Origin: Paenibacillus planticolens
Lineage (GTDB): Bacteria; Bacillota; Bacilli; Paenibacillales; NBRC-103111
Assembly: GCF_013141725.1 (NCBI RefSeq)
Contig: NZ_WHNZ01000015.1
Location: forward strand, 62,001 to 126,000
Length of the DNA stretch: 64,000 bases
Direction of reading: 5' to 3'
Shown: positions 41,674 to 50,675 of the stretch, in pieces
Position numbering within the stretch: position 1 is the stretch's first letter
Layout: the number at the start of each line of letters is the position of its first letter
The notes under the pieces: model-generated
What the model was told of the DNA's origin: nothing
The model's input: the letters and a program-made list of their open reading frames with translations, nothing else
The model's database searches: none
Program-made: the position numbers and the translations under genes

Positions 41674-43359
41674 ATGGCTCATCCAAAACAGCGTAGCGAC
41701 ATGATTAAAAAAGGGTTCGACCGCGCTCCGCACCGCAGTTTGCTGCGTGCAGCCGGTGTGAAAGAGGAAGATTTCGGCAAGCCGTTTATTGCGGTTTGTA
41801 ACTCTTATATAGACATTATTCCCGGGCATGTTCATTTGCAAGAATTTGGAAAGCTTGTGAAGGAAGCGATTCGTGAAGCAGGCGGCGTTCCTTTCGAGTT
41901 TAACACGATCGGTGTTGACGACGGTATTGCCATGGGTCATATCGGCATGCGTTACTCTTTGCCAAGCCGTGAAATTATTGCCGATTCCTTGGAAACGGTT
42001 GTAAACGCACACTGGTTCGATGGTCTTATCTGTATTCCTAACTGTGATAAAATTACGCCTGGCATGATCATGGGTGCGCTTCGCGTTAACATCCCTACGA
42101 TGTTAGTCAGCGGTGGCCCAATGAAAGCCGGTAAAGATAAAAACGGTAAATCCATTTCCTTGTCCTCCGTATTCGAAGGCGTAGGAGCTTTCCAAGCTGG
42201 TAAATTGGATGAAGCAGGTCTGGAAGAGCTTGAACAATACGGTTGTCCGACTTGCGGATCCTGCTCCGGCATGTTCACAGCCAACTCCATGAACTGTTTG
42301 GCAGAAGGCCTTGGCCTTGCGATGCCAGGGAACGGTACGATCCTGGCTGTTGCCGAAGAGCGCAAGCAATTCGTGAAAGACTGCGCGAAGCAATTGATGA
42401 CATTGATCGAGAAAGACATCAAGCCTCGCGATATCGTGACAATTGAAGCGATTGACAACGCGTTTGCGCTTGATATGGCGATGGGCGGTTCCACAAATAC
42501 CGTGCTTCACACACTGGCTATCGCTGCTGAAGCAGGCATCGATTACCCGATTGCGCGTATTAACGAAGTGGCAGAGCGCGTTCCTCACCTTGCCAAAATC
42601 GCTCCGGCTTCCGACTATCACATTGAAGATGTGCATTTAGCCGGCGGTGTCAGTGCGGTTATTAATGAACTTTTGAAAAAGCCGGGCGCATTCGACGGAG
42701 ACCGTCTGTCCGTTACCGCCAAAACGCTGCGTGAGAACGTCGCTGGCTGCGAAATTCAAAATACGGACGTTATTCGTCCGCTTAGCAACCCGCACAGCGA
42801 AAGAGGCGGACTTGCTGTACTGTTTGGAAACCTTGCTCCTGAAGGCAGTATCGTGAAGGTCGGAGCGGTAGATAAATCCGTAGGCGGACGTCACGTAGGT
42901 CCTGCGATCTGCTTTAACTCCCAAGACGAGGCGCTGTACGGCATCGCTAACGGCAAAGTGAAAGAAGGCCATGTTGTCGTAATCCGCTACGAAGGACCGA
43001 AAGGCGGACCTGGTATGCCGGAAATGCTGGCTCCTACATCCCAAATCGTCGGTATGGGTCTCGGCGCGAAAGTTGCCTTGATTACGGACGGACGTTTCTC
43101 CGGGGCATCCCGCGGTATCTCCATCGGCCATATGTCTCCTGAGGCGGCTGAGGGCGGACCTCTTGCTTTCGTACAAGACGGCGACATTATCGATGTGGAT
43201 ATGGATGGCCGCAAAATCGAATTGCAAATCAGCGATGAAGAGTTTGCGAAGCGCCGCGAAAGCTGGACAGAGTTCGAGCCGAAAATCCGTACCGGATATT
43301 TGGCGCGCTACACCAAAATGGTGACGAATGCAAGTGCCGGAGCGATTTTGAAAATCTAA
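41674..43359 (+). CDS. ilvD: Dihydroxy-acid dehydratase
   Basis: A 561-residue iron-sulfur dehydratase. [13 protein letters not shown] and [24 protein letters not shown] hold cluster cysteines, and [28 protein letters not shown] is the conserved C-terminal signature. It forms the 2-oxo acids for valine, isoleucine and pantothenate synthesis. AGGAGG precedes ATG 41674 and the gene is monocistronic, ending at a strong terminator; the other ilv genes are not nearby. Confidence 0.97.
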   Translation: MAHPKQRSDMIKKGFDRAPHRSLLRAAGVKEEDFGKPFIAVCNSYIDIIPGHVHLQEFGKLVKEAIREAGGVPFEFNTIGVDDGIAMGHIGMRYSLPSREIIADSLETVVNAHWFDGLICIPNCDKITPGMIMGALRVNIPTMLVSGGPMKAGKDKNGKSISLSSVFEGVGAFQAGKLDEAGLEELEQYGCPTCGSCSGMFTANSMNCLAEGLGLAMPGNGTILAVAEERKQFVKDCAKQLMTLIEKDIKPRDIVTIEAIDNAFALDMAMGGSTNTVLHTLAIAAEAGIDYPIARINEVAERVPHLAKIAPASDYHIEDVHLAGGVSAVINELLKKPGAFDGDRLSVTAKTLRENVAGCEIQNTDVIRPLSNPHSERGGLAVLFGNLAPEGSIVKVGAVDKSVGGRHVGPAICFNSQDEALYGIANGKVKEGHVVVIRYEGPKGGPGMPEMLAPTSQIVGMGLGAKVALITDGRFSGASRGISIGHMSPEAAEGGPLAFVQDGDIIDVDMDGRKIELQISDEEFAKRRESWTEFEPKIRTGYLARYTKMVTNASAGAILKI

Positions 43360-43375
43360 ATGTTAGTATGTTAAA

Positions 43376-43407
43376 CGGCCAGGGCTAAATTGCCCTGGCC
43401 GTTTTTT
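43376..43407 (+). terminator. Terminator of ilvD
   Basis: CGGCCAGGGC (43376-43385), loop, GCCCTGGCCG (43392-43401), then six T residues. Confidence 0.95.
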
Positions 43408-43418
43408 GATATGTCTTT

Positions 43419-44474
43419 TCACAAAAAGAAGTGCATAAAAAGCAAAGAACCTGTGAAAACCGTTACAGCAACGACGATGGATAACGTGAGCACGAAGCGC
43501 GCTTTGAATATAGAGAGCAGCATCAGCGTGCTTTTGACATCGATCATCGGACCGAATACGAGGAAGGCCAGCAGGGAGCCAGGAGAGAACGTCTTGGCGA
43601 AAGAAGCGGCCACGAAGGCATCCGTCGTAGAGCATAGAGAGAGCAAATAGGCAAAGCCCATCATAAACACGTGAGAGACTAGAGTGCCTTGGCCAATTTC
43701 GGATAAACTGTCTTGGGCGACGAAGGTTTGGATCAAAGCGGTTAAGAATGCGCCCAGCATTAAGTATTTGCTCATTTCGAACAGCTCGGATGTGCCGTGA
43801 CTGAGCATCGTGGCCAACCGGCCGTCACCATGTGCGTGATGGTGGCCGTGATGATGTTCATGATCGTGGCTATGGTCGTGGCTGTGGCTGTGATCATGAT
43901 CATGGTGATGATGGGCGTCATGGTTATGCGCGTGGCGTAACGGGCTGCTCTTCAAAAATCGCGTCAGCAGAAGCCCGACGATTAACGCGACGCCAAAGGT
44001 GAGCCCCATGCGCGAATAAGCCATTGCCGGCTCGCTGCGGAAAGCCATGAAGGTCGAGGCGAAAACGATCGGATTCAGAATCGGCCCGACGAGAATGAAG
44101 ATGACGGCAATGTACACGGGCATGCCTTTGCGCATGAGCCTGCGAACGAAAGGAATCATGCCGCATTCGCAGAGCGGGAACATGATTCCCAGCGCGCAGG
44201 CAAACAGGACGCCTCCAAGCGGATGCTTAGGTGTCATTCGCCGGATGAAAGCTTCAGGAATGAAGTTTTCAACGACGGTAGAGAGAAGGACACCCATGAA
44301 CATGAAGGGGAGGGCGTCGAGAAAAATGTCCATAAAGGCGGCAAAGACGAGCCTGGTATCTGTCAGAATCAGCCCAATCGGAGGAGGCTCTCTCGTCGTT
44401 ACAATAAGGATGAGCAGAAATGCGCAAATCACCGTGGAGACCGGAAGACTCCACCGGTACAGTGTTGATGACAA
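43419..44474 (-). CDS. Predicted permease (UPF0718/DUF318, YcgR/YraQ-like) with His-rich loop
   Basis: A 351-residue membrane protein with two five-helix halves joined by a cytoplasmic loop of about 45 residues that is mostly His and Asp (from SPLRHAHNHDAHHHH). FPLCECGMIPFVRRL and LLSLCSTTDAFVAASFA are the conserved cysteine-containing motifs of the family. Members have been linked to metal or metalloid export (for example ArsP), and the histidine loop suggests a transition metal. The start is TTG 44474, 8 bases after GAGGGGGG. The protein of the same name fragment in E. coli (YcgR) is unrelated. Confidence 0.8.
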   Translation of the reverse strand: MSSTLYRWSLPVSTVICAFLLILIVTTREPPPIGLILTDTRLVFAAFMDIFLDALPFMFMGVLLSTVVENFIPEAFIRRMTPKHPLGGVLFACALGIMFPLCECGMIPFVRRLMRKGMPVYIAVIFILVGPILNPIVFASTFMAFRSEPAMAYSRMGLTFGVALIVGLLLTRFLKSSPLRHAHNHDAHHHHDHDHSHSHDHSHDHEHHHGHHHAHGDGRLATMLSHGTSELFEMSKYLMLGAFLTALIQTFVAQDSLSEIGQGTLVSHVFMMGFAYLLSLCSTTDAFVAASFAKTFSPGSLLAFLVFGPMIDVKSTLMLLSIFKARFVLTLSIVVAVTVFTGSLLFMHFFL

Positions 44475-44562
44475 TTCGTTGACCCCCCTCTGTCCGTGAA
44501 TGGAAGGATAGTATGTTACCTATCCTATGTCCATGCATGGCGAGATAGGACAAAGACCTTGG

Positions 44563-44590
44563 TTGACATTGAAAAGTCAAGGTGTATAAT
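44563..44590 (+). promoter_or_regulatory. trpS promoter
   Basis: TTGACA (44563-44568), 16-base spacer with TG before the -10, TATAAT (44585-44590). Confidence 0.85.
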
Positions 44591-44599
44591 TATATAAAA

Positions 44600-44886
44600 T
44601 CAATAAGCGATGACAGGAACAAGTACGTTTGTCTCCCGTTTCTCAGAGAGCCGGTGGTTGGTGCGAACCGGTGAAACGATCAAACCGAATGGATCCTTGA
44701 GCTTGAGGCTGAACACAGGATGAGGGTTGCCGGAACCTAGGCCGGATAAACATCCGCATCTGTCAAGTATGCCAAACGGCTGCTCTCCGTTACAAGAGCC
44801 TGAAGGTCTGTGTGGGCAATGCTGCATGCACGGACAAATTAGGGTGGTACCACGGTCTCTCGTCCCTTGCGGGGAGAGGCCTTTTT
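44600..44886 (+). promoter_or_regulatory. T-box leader (tryptophan) of trpS
   Basis: The conserved T-box AGGGTGGTACCACGG lies at 44841-44855 and overlaps a terminator (GGTCTCTCGTCCC, loop, GGGGAGAGGCC, TTTTT, 44854-44886). In the stem I region GAATGGATCC offers a TGG specifier codon (44690-44692), matching the tryptophan enzyme downstream. Uncharged tRNA-Trp would stabilise the antiterminator and switch on trpS. Confidence 0.93.
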
Positions 44887-45002
44887 GTTGTCTTTTTTAG
44901 TAGATAAGAAAGTATAAGTTTTATACTTTTGCTTCGCATCTACCTTGACAAACGCGCCCGTTCGCAAGCTAACACACTATACAATTTGGAGGGACTTACA
45001 CA

Positions 45003-45986
45003 ATGAAAAGAGTATTATCAGGCATGCAGTCGAGCGGCCAGCTGACGATTGGCAATTATATCGGCGCTCTTCGCAACTATGTCAAGCTGCAGCATTTGCA
45101 CCGCTGCTATTTTATGGTCGTGGATATGCACGCCATTACGGTTCCGCAGGATCCGGCAGCGCTGAAGGAACAAACGGAATCGATCGCTTCACTTTATATT
45201 GCCGCAGGACTTGACCCGAATAAAGCGTCCATCTTCCTGCAATCCCATGTTCACGCACACGCGGAGCTCGGCTGGATTATGACGACGCTGACGCACATGG
45301 GCGAGCTGGAACGCATGACGCAGTTTAAGGATAAATCGGAAGGCAAGGAATCCGTCGGTGCCGGTCTCTTTACGTATCCGTCTCTGATGGCGGCTGACAT
45401 TCTTCTGTACAATGCCGATCTGATCCCGGTCGGGGACGACCAGAAGCAGCATTTGGAGCTTACGCGTGACTTGGCTAATCGGTTCAACAACCGTTTTGGC
45501 GATATGTTCGTGATGCCGCAGCCTTATATGCCTGAGATTGGTGCGAGAATCATGTCGCTCGACGATGCCTCCAAGAAGATGAGCAAAAGCAGCCCGAATG
45601 CGGGCAGTTACATCGCCATGCTGGATGATCCGGCAGTCATCCGTAAGAAGCTTAGCCGTGCTGTTACAGATTCCGGCCGTGAAGTGAAGTATGATCCGCA
45701 GAATAAGCCTGAAGTCAGCAACCTGATCTCGATCTACTCGCACTTTGCGGAGATGAGCGTAGCTGAGATCGAGGCCAAATATGACGGGCAGGGCTATGGT
45801 CCTTTCAAAAAAGATCTGGCTGAACAGATCGTAGCTGTCCTCGAGCCGATTCAGCAGCGGTACCATGAGATTCGCAAGTCGGGAGAAATTTTCGACATTT
45901 TGCGAAAAGGCGCGCAGGAAGCCGCAGAGGTAGCTGACCAAACGCTGCTTGAAGTGAAGAAACGGATGGGCTTCGTAGTTATCTAA
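45003..45986 (+). CDS. trpS: Tryptophan-tRNA ligase
   Basis: A 327-residue class I synthetase. GMQSSGQLTIGNYIGAL holds the HIGH-type motif (here TIGN) and KKMSKSSPNAG the KMSKS loop. It charges tRNA-Trp. Length matches bacterial TrpS. AGGAGG-like GGAGGGAC precedes the ATG, and the gene is controlled by the T-box leader upstream. Transcription appears to end in the hairpin carried by the dispersed repeat at 46227-46270. Confidence 0.96.
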   Translation: MKRVLSGMQSSGQLTIGNYIGALRNYVKLQHLHRCYFMVVDMHAITVPQDPAALKEQTESIASLYIAAGLDPNKASIFLQSHVHAHAELGWIMTTLTHMGELERMTQFKDKSEGKESVGAGLFTYPSLMAADILLYNADLIPVGDDQKQHLELTRDLANRFNNRFGDMFVMPQPYMPEIGARIMSLDDASKKMSKSSPNAGSYIAMLDDPAVIRKKLSRAVTDSGREVKYDPQNKPEVSNLISIYSHFAEMSVAEIEAKYDGQGYGPFKKDLAEQIVAVLEPIQQRYHEIRKSGEIFDILRKGAQEAAEVADQTLLEVKKRMGFVVI

Positions 45987-46010
45987 AAGAAAGTGACGAG
46001 GCGAAGGGAG

Positions 46011-46262
46011 CTAACGGGAAAATTTCCCTCTAATTTGCTCGAAAGGTACCCCACAGGGAAAATAGCAGGAAAACTTCCCGTTAATTTGACTGGATTTAGT
46101 AGGTTCTCACGAAATCGGTGCAAATAGAGGGAGTTTTTCCGGCTAATTGGATCTGACAAGCTTCTGAAGTCAAATTAGAGGGGGGTTTTCCCTTTATTTT
46201 GACCATAGAAGCATAGCTGCACAAAAGGCTGACCCATAAGTCATAGAAATGACAGGGACAGC
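46011..46262 (-). repeat. About 250-bp dispersed repeat, copy A
   Basis: The minus strand of this gene-free stretch matches 60328-60580 almost end to end, at roughly 80 percent by eye. Shared blocks include GTCATTTCTATGACTT, CAGCCTTTTGTGCAG, GAAGCTTGTCAGAT, TAGCCGGAAAAACTCC and TCAAATTAACGGGA. Internal arms (TCTAATTTGACT and GTCAAATTAACGGG) are partial inverted repeats, so the unit could fold into a long hairpin. It sits just downstream of trpS. Confidence 0.8.
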
Positions 46263-46270
46263 TTTTTTTT
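46227..46270 (+). terminator. Terminator of trpS, formed by one end of the dispersed repeat
   Basis: AGGCTGACCC and GGGACAGCTT arms, with an inner GTCAT/ATGAC stem, are followed by eight T residues. Confidence 0.75.
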
Positions 46271-46324
46271 GTTTGGTAACTCATTCGAGTGGCTTTCGCT
46301 CGACAATATTTGATGAAGAAAGCG

Positions 46325-46360
46325 AAAGAGCTCGAACAACTGGTGTTCGAGCTCTTTTTT
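46325..46360 (+). terminator. Bidirectional terminator
   Basis: AAAGAGCTCGAACA (46325-46338) and TGTTCGAGCTCTTT (46344-46357) are exact complements with a 5-base loop and more T residues on the plus strand. Confidence 0.85.
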
Positions 46361-46375
46361 GTGCAGACGGTCAAG

Positions 46376-46558
46376 TTACGGCCGTGAATTTTTTCTGCGA
46401 ATCTTTGCCTTCACGGCAAAGCCGTAACCGATAAAGCCTAATGCGATGATCGAACAAACGAGGATCATCCATGGCTGCCGAAGAGCGATAAATAAAGAGA
46501 TGGTAGCCAGCAGCAGTGTGCCGACAACAGCAAATAGAAGTGCGAGCGGTTTACTCAT
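46376..46558 (-). CDS. Small two-helix membrane protein, YlaF/DUF5325-like
   Basis: A 60-residue protein with two transmembrane helices (LALLFAVVGTLLLATISLFIAL and MILVCSIIALGFIGYGFAV) and a basic tail (KAKIRRKNSRP). Length, topology and the GYGF-x-K ending resemble Bacillus YlaF. Function is unknown. It lies between a bidirectional terminator and a divergent SASP gene. Confidence 0.65.
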   Translation of the reverse strand: MSKPLALLFAVVGTLLLATISLFIALRQPWMILVCSIIALGFIGYGFAVKAKIRRKNSRP

Positions 46559-46622
46559 GAACGTGACCTACTTTCTAGAAGTTTGAACATTGTCTTCTTA
46601 TTCTAAACTTTTTTGTTCGCTG

Positions 46623-46652
46623 TGCATATAAATTCATTTCCTCCACATACTA
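46623..46652 (+). promoter_or_regulatory. Sigma-G promoter of the SASP gene
   Basis: TGCATA (46623-46628), 17-base spacer, CATACTA (46646-46652) closely matches the forespore sigma-G consensus. Confidence 0.75.
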
Positions 46653-46711
46653 TGTTTGCAAGCTTGCAAATACATCAAAGAACATAGCTGACTGAAAGGA
46701 GTCTGATCCTT

Positions 46712-46939
46712 ATGGCACAATCTCGTAGCAGCAACACACTGGCAGTTCCACAAGCTACAGCAGCTTTAAATCAAATGAAATATGAGGTAGCTCAAGAACT
46801 GGGCATCCAAATTCCTCAAGACGGTTACATGGGTTATATGGCTACTCGCGATGCTGGTTCAATCGGGGGTAACATTACTCGTCGTCTGGTGCAAATCGCT
46901 GAGCAAACGTTGGCTGGTCAATCCGGCTTCCGCAGCTAG
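46712..46939 (+). CDS. Alpha/beta-type small acid-soluble spore protein
   Basis: A 75-residue SASP very similar to the product of 40019-40255; both share SRSSNTL-x-VPQATAAL, VAQELGIQIPQDGY and SIGG-x-ITRRLVQIAEQ. It protects DNA in the dormant spore. A sigma-G promoter and AAAGGAG site precede it and a terminator follows. Confidence 0.96.
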   Translation: MAQSRSSNTLAVPQATAALNQMKYEVAQELGIQIPQDGYMGYMATRDAGSIGGNITRRLVQIAEQTLAGQSGFRS

Positions 46940-46984
46940 GAAACGGCCCGCTCGTTAATAGCTTTTCCCGATTGTTGCAATATA

Positions 46985-47021
46985 AAGCCCAGAGGCCTAA
47001 AAAACCTCTGGGCTTTTTTCG
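46985..47021 (+). terminator. Terminator of the SASP gene
   Basis: AAGCCCAGAGG (46985-46995) and CCTCTGGGCTT (47005-47015) followed by TTTTTTC-type T residues. Confidence 0.92.
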
Positions 47022-47069
47022 TGCAAACAAACATTGGAAAAGACGCGTTATCGAACGCGCCTCTTCTTT

Positions 47070-48053
47070 TTAATAAAGATCCACCCGAAGCTTCTTCTCC
47101 AGTCTGGTATCGTTCACCCAGCCTACGTAGGAGTCGAGCGTTTTGTAATTGTGATCCATGTGGATAACGCCTACGAACGGATATTGCTTGCGGTGGCGAT
47201 AGCGCACATCCGCCCATCTAACCTCATAGCCCCAGCGATGTTCTTTGACTTCTGCGCAGGTGAAGGAAGAGAAATAGAGCAGAGCCCGAATATCTTCATT
47301 TTGTTTGGATGCCTCAACGGCCGGATGATCGTCGCATTTCACGGTATCGAGCCATTTCAGTTTGGCATTTTTAAGCTCGCCCAGTTGGTAAGTGCCGTCA
47401 GCTCTTCGTTTCACGACATTCCAGACATAGAGGTTGAATGTTACAATAAGTGTGTATTGATCGCCGTGCTGAAAAGTAGGATCTTTTCGATAAAGGCTTT
47501 TTTCTACGATGTAATGGTCAAGTGTACGCCAAATGTAGTAAAGGGCGATGAGACCATACAGCGTTGGAAAAATTAGTTTCGGGCTTGCGACGTGGAAGGA
47601 CCACATGAAGATGGCCGCGATATGGCTCGAAAAGATAAAGGGATCAAAGATGTGGATGATGTTCCACGATACCCACTTTTCAGAAAAAGGGCGAACAGCT
47701 TGTGTACCGTATGTGTTGAAACAATCACTGAAAACGTGAAAACAAACCGCGATCCCCACCCACATGCCTAAATGCATCAGCGAGATTCCGTGAAAGAAAA
47801 GAGCCAGTGCTCCGGTGATCAATAGCGTCCAAATGAGTAAGGCCGGCAAAGAGTGGGACCGACCGCGATGATTGCGAATGTACGTGGCGTTGCCTTTGAA
47901 GCGAAGCAGCCCGTCCACATCCGGAATCTGTGAACCAATGACGGTTCCGATGAAGACAGCAGTGGTAGCCGCTGAATCCGCGGAGACGCTGGGATCAATC
48001 TGCGACAGTCCTGCTAACCCTAAGCCAATAACAAGATGTGTACCTGTGTCCAA
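47070..48053 (-). CDS. yfhP: Membrane-bound metal-dependent hydrolase-like protein, YfhP (DUF457)
   Basis: A 327-residue membrane protein beginning LDTGTHLVIGLGLAGLSQIDP, the conserved YfhP start with an early His, then GSQIPDVDGLLRFKG, NHRGRSHSLPAL and FHVFSDCFNTYGTQAVRPFS, which resemble the metal-ligand pattern of the YdjM/DUF457 family. About five transmembrane helices are followed by a soluble C-terminal domain. I chose TTG 48053 because AGGAGGAG lies 9 bases upstream; ATG codons further up precede that site. Its role is unknown. Confidence 0.82.
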   Translation of the reverse strand: MDTGTHLVIGLGLAGLSQIDPSVSADSAATTAVFIGTVIGSQIPDVDGLLRFKGNATYIRNHRGRSHSLPALLIWTLLITGALALFFHGISLMHLGMWVGIAVCFHVFSDCFNTYGTQAVRPFSEKWVSWNIIHIFDPFIFSSHIAAIFMWSFHVASPKLIFPTLYGLIALYYIWRTLDHYIVEKSLYRKDPTFQHGDQYTLIVTFNLYVWNVVKRRADGTYQLGELKNAKLKWLDTVKCDDHPAVEASKQNEDIRALLYFSSFTCAEVKEHRWGYEVRWADVRYRHRKQYPFVGVIHMDHNYKTLDSYVGWVNDTRLEKKLRVDLY

Positions 48054-48139
48054 GTGGGTTTCTCCTCCTAAGGTCATATTCCGTCTTCTTATTAGTTTAC
48101 CATTTTGGAGCAAAAAATAAATCAGAGGGAGATCTAAAA

Positions 48140-48424
48140 ATGTCTAAAGTTTTTGTAGAGTATACCATAAAACCCGATTTCCGGGACTCCTTTCTCATCT
48201 ATATGCAGGAATGGCAGCAGAGGGAAGGGCGTTTGGAGCTGCTCCAAGGAACAGATCAACCGGGGCTGTTTGTAGAAGTCTGGAATGAAATGACCTATGA
48301 GGAGTATACCGCTTTGAAGGAAAAACGATTGACGGGAAGCGGGGAGGATCAAGGCACATGGGACGAGTGGATTGAAGGCGGCTTGCGGAAGCTGCATATG
48401 TGGCATTTTTCACCGATAGCCTAA
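48140..48424 (+). CDS. Conserved hypothetical protein, possible dimeric alpha/beta-barrel
   Basis: A 94-residue soluble protein: VFVEYTIKPDFRDSFLIYMQEW, an aromatic-rich middle (GLFVEVWNEMTYEEYTALKEK) and a final KLHMWHFSPI. The strand-helix-strand order resembles small ferredoxin-fold (NIPSNAP or ABM-like) proteins, but there is no firm family match. I chose ATG 48140, preceded by AGAGGGAGAT. It is divergent from yfhP and ends at a bidirectional terminator shared with gerQ. Confidence 0.65.
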   Translation: MSKVFVEYTIKPDFRDSFLIYMQEWQQREGRLELLQGTDQPGLFVEVWNEMTYEEYTALKEKRLTGSGEDQGTWDEWIEGGLRKLHMWHFSPIA

Positions 48425-48433
48425 ACATGATAA

Positions 48434-48468
48434 AAAAACCGCTGCTCCTGTTCGGATTAGCGGTTTTT
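48434..48468 (+). terminator. Bidirectional terminator
   Basis: AAAAACCGCT (48434-48443) and AGCGGTTTTT (48459-48468) are exact complements and separate the hypothetical gene from gerQ. Confidence 0.88.
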
Positions 48469-48479
48469 GGCGGAACCTA

Positions 48480-48920
48480 TTATCTTCTCTGTGCATATGG
48501 ATAGGAGTAATTCAGCTCTTCGTCGAACGTAATGTAATCCAGATTGACCATGAGCAGCAAGAAACGCATGCCAGTTGCGGGATCGCTGATGATAATATGA
48601 TCGCGTCCTGCGGCTTCCAATCTGCCTTTGAAAATTTTGGCGTTCCATTCCGAGTTATTCTCGTATGTCATGTAGAGGGTGGCCATTTTGCCGAGGTTTA
48701 AGCGAAGAATATTTTCGATGTATGACTCTTCCATCGGAAGGCCCGGCACGTTTACGCCTGTTTGCAAGCCGGCTCCTGCAGGCGGCAGCATGGAGCCGCT
48801 GGGCTGCATGGGAACCATTTTATTCGTGACCGCTGTCGGAACCGGGTAGGCCGGGTATGGAGTTCCCCCGAATGATGGCATTTGCGCTTGGTTGCCAATT
48901 TTGTAAGGGTTATTCAACAT
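48480..48920 (-). CDS. gerQ: Spore coat protein GerQ
   Basis: A 146-residue protein with a Pro/Gly/Met-rich N-terminal half and the conserved C-terminal domain ESYIENILRLNLGKMATLYMTYENN, FKGRLEAAGRDHIIISDPATGMRFLLLMVNLDYITFDEELNYSYP. In Bacillus GerQ localises the cortex-lytic enzyme CwlJ in the coat and is cross-linked by the transglutaminase Tgl. CAAGGAGGA precedes the ATG. No cwlJ gene is adjacent, unlike in Bacillus. Confidence 0.93.
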   Translation of the reverse strand: MLNNPYKIGNQAQMPSFGGTPYPAYPVPTAVTNKMVPMQPSGSMLPPAGAGLQTGVNVPGLPMEESYIENILRLNLGKMATLYMTYENNSEWNAKIFKGRLEAAGRDHIIISDPATGMRFLLLMVNLDYITFDEELNYSYPYAQRR

Positions 48921-49041
48921 AACTGTAAATCCTCCTTGGAGCTTTCCTTGTGGAAGCTTTCTTCTTGTGTAGCATACACCTCATCATATTGTGCATCCGC
49001 CTATTTGGTGACTAAATTCCGTTCCCTTTTCAAAATAAAAA

Positions 49042-49060
49042 AAGCTCCGGAGGGGAGCTT
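49042..49060 (-). terminator. Terminator of the response regulator gene
   Basis: On the minus strand AAGCTCC pairs with GGAGCTT and is followed by TTTTTATTTT; it overlaps the stop codon. Confidence 0.85.
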
Positions 49061-49751
49061 AATTCAGTAAAAATTTATAACCGACACCCCAAACCGTTTT
49101 AATATATTTGGGCTCTTTCGGATCGGTTTCTATTTTCTTGCGAAGGTTTGCGATATGTACGTCTATAGCTCTATCAGTTACATAGGAATCGAAACCGCGA
49201 ACCCGGTTCAAAAGCTCTTCTCGACTGAATACACGGCCTTGATTTTGCCATAATAGCTTCATAATCTCGAATTCGGAGAATGTGGTCTCAATCAATTTGT
49301 GCTGGACATAAAGACAACGTTTCTCGAGATCCAAGTGGACGATTTGATCGGTGGAGGCATCCGCAGCGGCTGTCGCTACGTGTGCAAATGCAGTTGAACG
49401 CCGTAGTAAAGCTTGTACCCTTGCCGCAAGTTCTCTCATGGAAAAGGGTTTACATAAGTAATCATCCGCCCCTGTTTGCAGACCCCTGATGCGGTCGGAA
49501 ACTTCGCTTTTCGCTGAAACCATGAGAATTGGGATGTTAGATGAGGTCCGGAAGGATGTGCAAAGCTGGATCCCATCAACATCAGGCAGCATGATATCAA
49601 GAACGATTACATCCGGATTGAACTCTCGGAATAGGATTTCTCCTTGACGGCCGTTTTCCGCTCGCTTGACTTGATAGCCTTCTTCGTACAAATAAATAGA
49701 CATCATTTCACCAATACTTAAATCATCTTCAATAATTAAAACCTTAGACAT
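49059..49751 (-). CDS. OmpR/PhoB-family response regulator, orphan
   Basis: A 230-residue regulator. The receiver domain has DDLSIGEMM, the phospho-acceptor aspartate in VIVLDIMLPDVDG and a conserved lysine in YLCKPFS; the C-terminal winged helix has MKLLWQNQGRVFSREELLNRVRG and VDVHIANLRKKI-type residues (DRAIDVHIANLRKKIE). There is no histidine kinase gene beside it. A terminator follows immediately, so it is transcribed alone. Target genes cannot be inferred. Confidence 0.93.
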   Translation of the reverse strand: MSKVLIIEDDLSIGEMMSIYLYEEGYQVKRAENGRQGEILFREFNPDVIVLDIMLPDVDGIQLCTSFRTSSNIPILMVSAKSEVSDRIRGLQTGADDYLCKPFSMRELAARVQALLRRSTAFAHVATAAADASTDQIVHLDLEKRCLYVQHKLIETTFSEFEIMKLLWQNQGRVFSREELLNRVRGFDSYVTDRAIDVHIANLRKKIETDPKEPKYIKTVWGVGYKFLLN

Positions 49752-49889
49752 AAACGTTCCCCTCCTTTTCCTTCAAAAGGCTCGGTGCTCGATATGCCGG
49801 ACGCAACATTCGATCCTATATAGACATGTTATCATTATCCATTTTGTGCCGTCTAGTTCAAAGTAATAAAATTTTATTATCGTCCCAAG

Positions 49890-49951
49890 AAAAAAAGGAA
49901 GCCGGACGGTACTTGCAGCCTAATCGCTTAGGTCAAGTAATCCAGCTTCCT
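49890..49951 (-). terminator. Terminator of the urt operon
   Basis: On the minus strand AGGAAGCTGGA pairs with TCCGGCTTCCT (one mismatch) across a long loop with an inner stem, followed by TTTTTT. Confidence 0.8.
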
Positions 49952-49979
49952 ATAGTAGGGTGAGCATTCGCATTAAAAA

Positions 49980-50675
49980 TCATACCGTTAAGTGCTTTCG
50001 GACTTGCTCTTCATTCAATTGCTCGGCATGACCTTCGGCGGCGACAGTGCCCCGGTCTATGACATAGTAATAGTCTGCGATGCTTGTTGCGAATTCCAAA
50101 CTTTGCTCGACCAATAAGACGGCGATTTCCCTGCTTCGTTTAATGGCTTCGATAATGGCTTCGATTTCCATAACGATGGAAGGTTGGATGCCCTCCATAG
50201 GCTCATCCAGCAGCAGAAGCTTCGGACCGGGAGCCAGGGCGCGGGCTATGGCTAACTGCTGCTGCTGACCGCCGCTGAGATCCCCGCCTTTACGGTGAAG
50301 CATTTGGCGCAGCACGGGGAAGGTGTCGAAGAGAGAGTCGGGTAGCTTCTTTCTCCCGTCTGTCGCTGCTTCCAGGCCTAGCATCAGGTTCTCCTCAACG
50401 GTCAGCTGAGGGAAGATTTCACGGCCTTGCGGCACGTAGCCGATGCCGGCTTTCGCCCGCCGATCCGGAGGGAATGACGTGATATCTCGTTCGTTATATT
50501 GAATTGAACCGGATTTAGGCTTAATGAGCCCCATGATGCTCTTCATCAGCGTTGATTTTCCGACTCCGTTTCGTCCCATAAGACAAACGATCTGTCCCGG
50601 TTTTACGAGCAAATTCACATGGCGAACGACCATGCTTTCTCCATAGCCTGCCTCGATGTTCTGAAGATTAAGCAC
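49980..50675 (-). CDS. urtE: Urea ABC transporter ATP-binding subunit UrtE
   Basis: A 231-residue LivF-type ATPase. CLMGRNGVGKSTLMKSIMGL is Walker A, LSGGQQQQLAIARAL the signature and LLLLDEPMEGIQPSIV Walker B. The PMEGIQPSI variant is typical of UrtE. I chose GTG 50675, which overlaps the urtD stop by 8 bases with GTGGAG just upstream; longer in-frame extensions have no family match. It powers urea import with UrtD. Last gene of the operon. Confidence 0.93.
   Translation of the reverse strand: MLNLQNIEAGYGESMVVRHVNLLVKPGQIVCLMGRNGVGKSTLMKSIMGLIKPKSGSIQYNERDITSFPPDRRAKAGIGYVPQGREIFPQLTVEENLMLGLEAATDGRKKLPDSLFDTFPVLRQMLHRKGGDLSGGQQQQLAIARALAPGPKLLLLDEPMEGIQPSIVMEIEAIIEAIKRSREIAVLLVEQSLEFATSIADYYYVIDRGTVAAEGHAEQLNEEQVRKHLTV

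Noticed and set aside
44945..45214. Plus-strand frame overlapping the trpS start
   Set aside because: Out of frame with trpS, which has clear family motifs over the same bases.
46096..46374. Minus-strand frame similar in protein sequence to one at 60246-60494
   Set aside because: The similarity continues at DNA level beyond both stop codons and there is no shared start signal, so it reflects the dispersed repeat and not a gene family.
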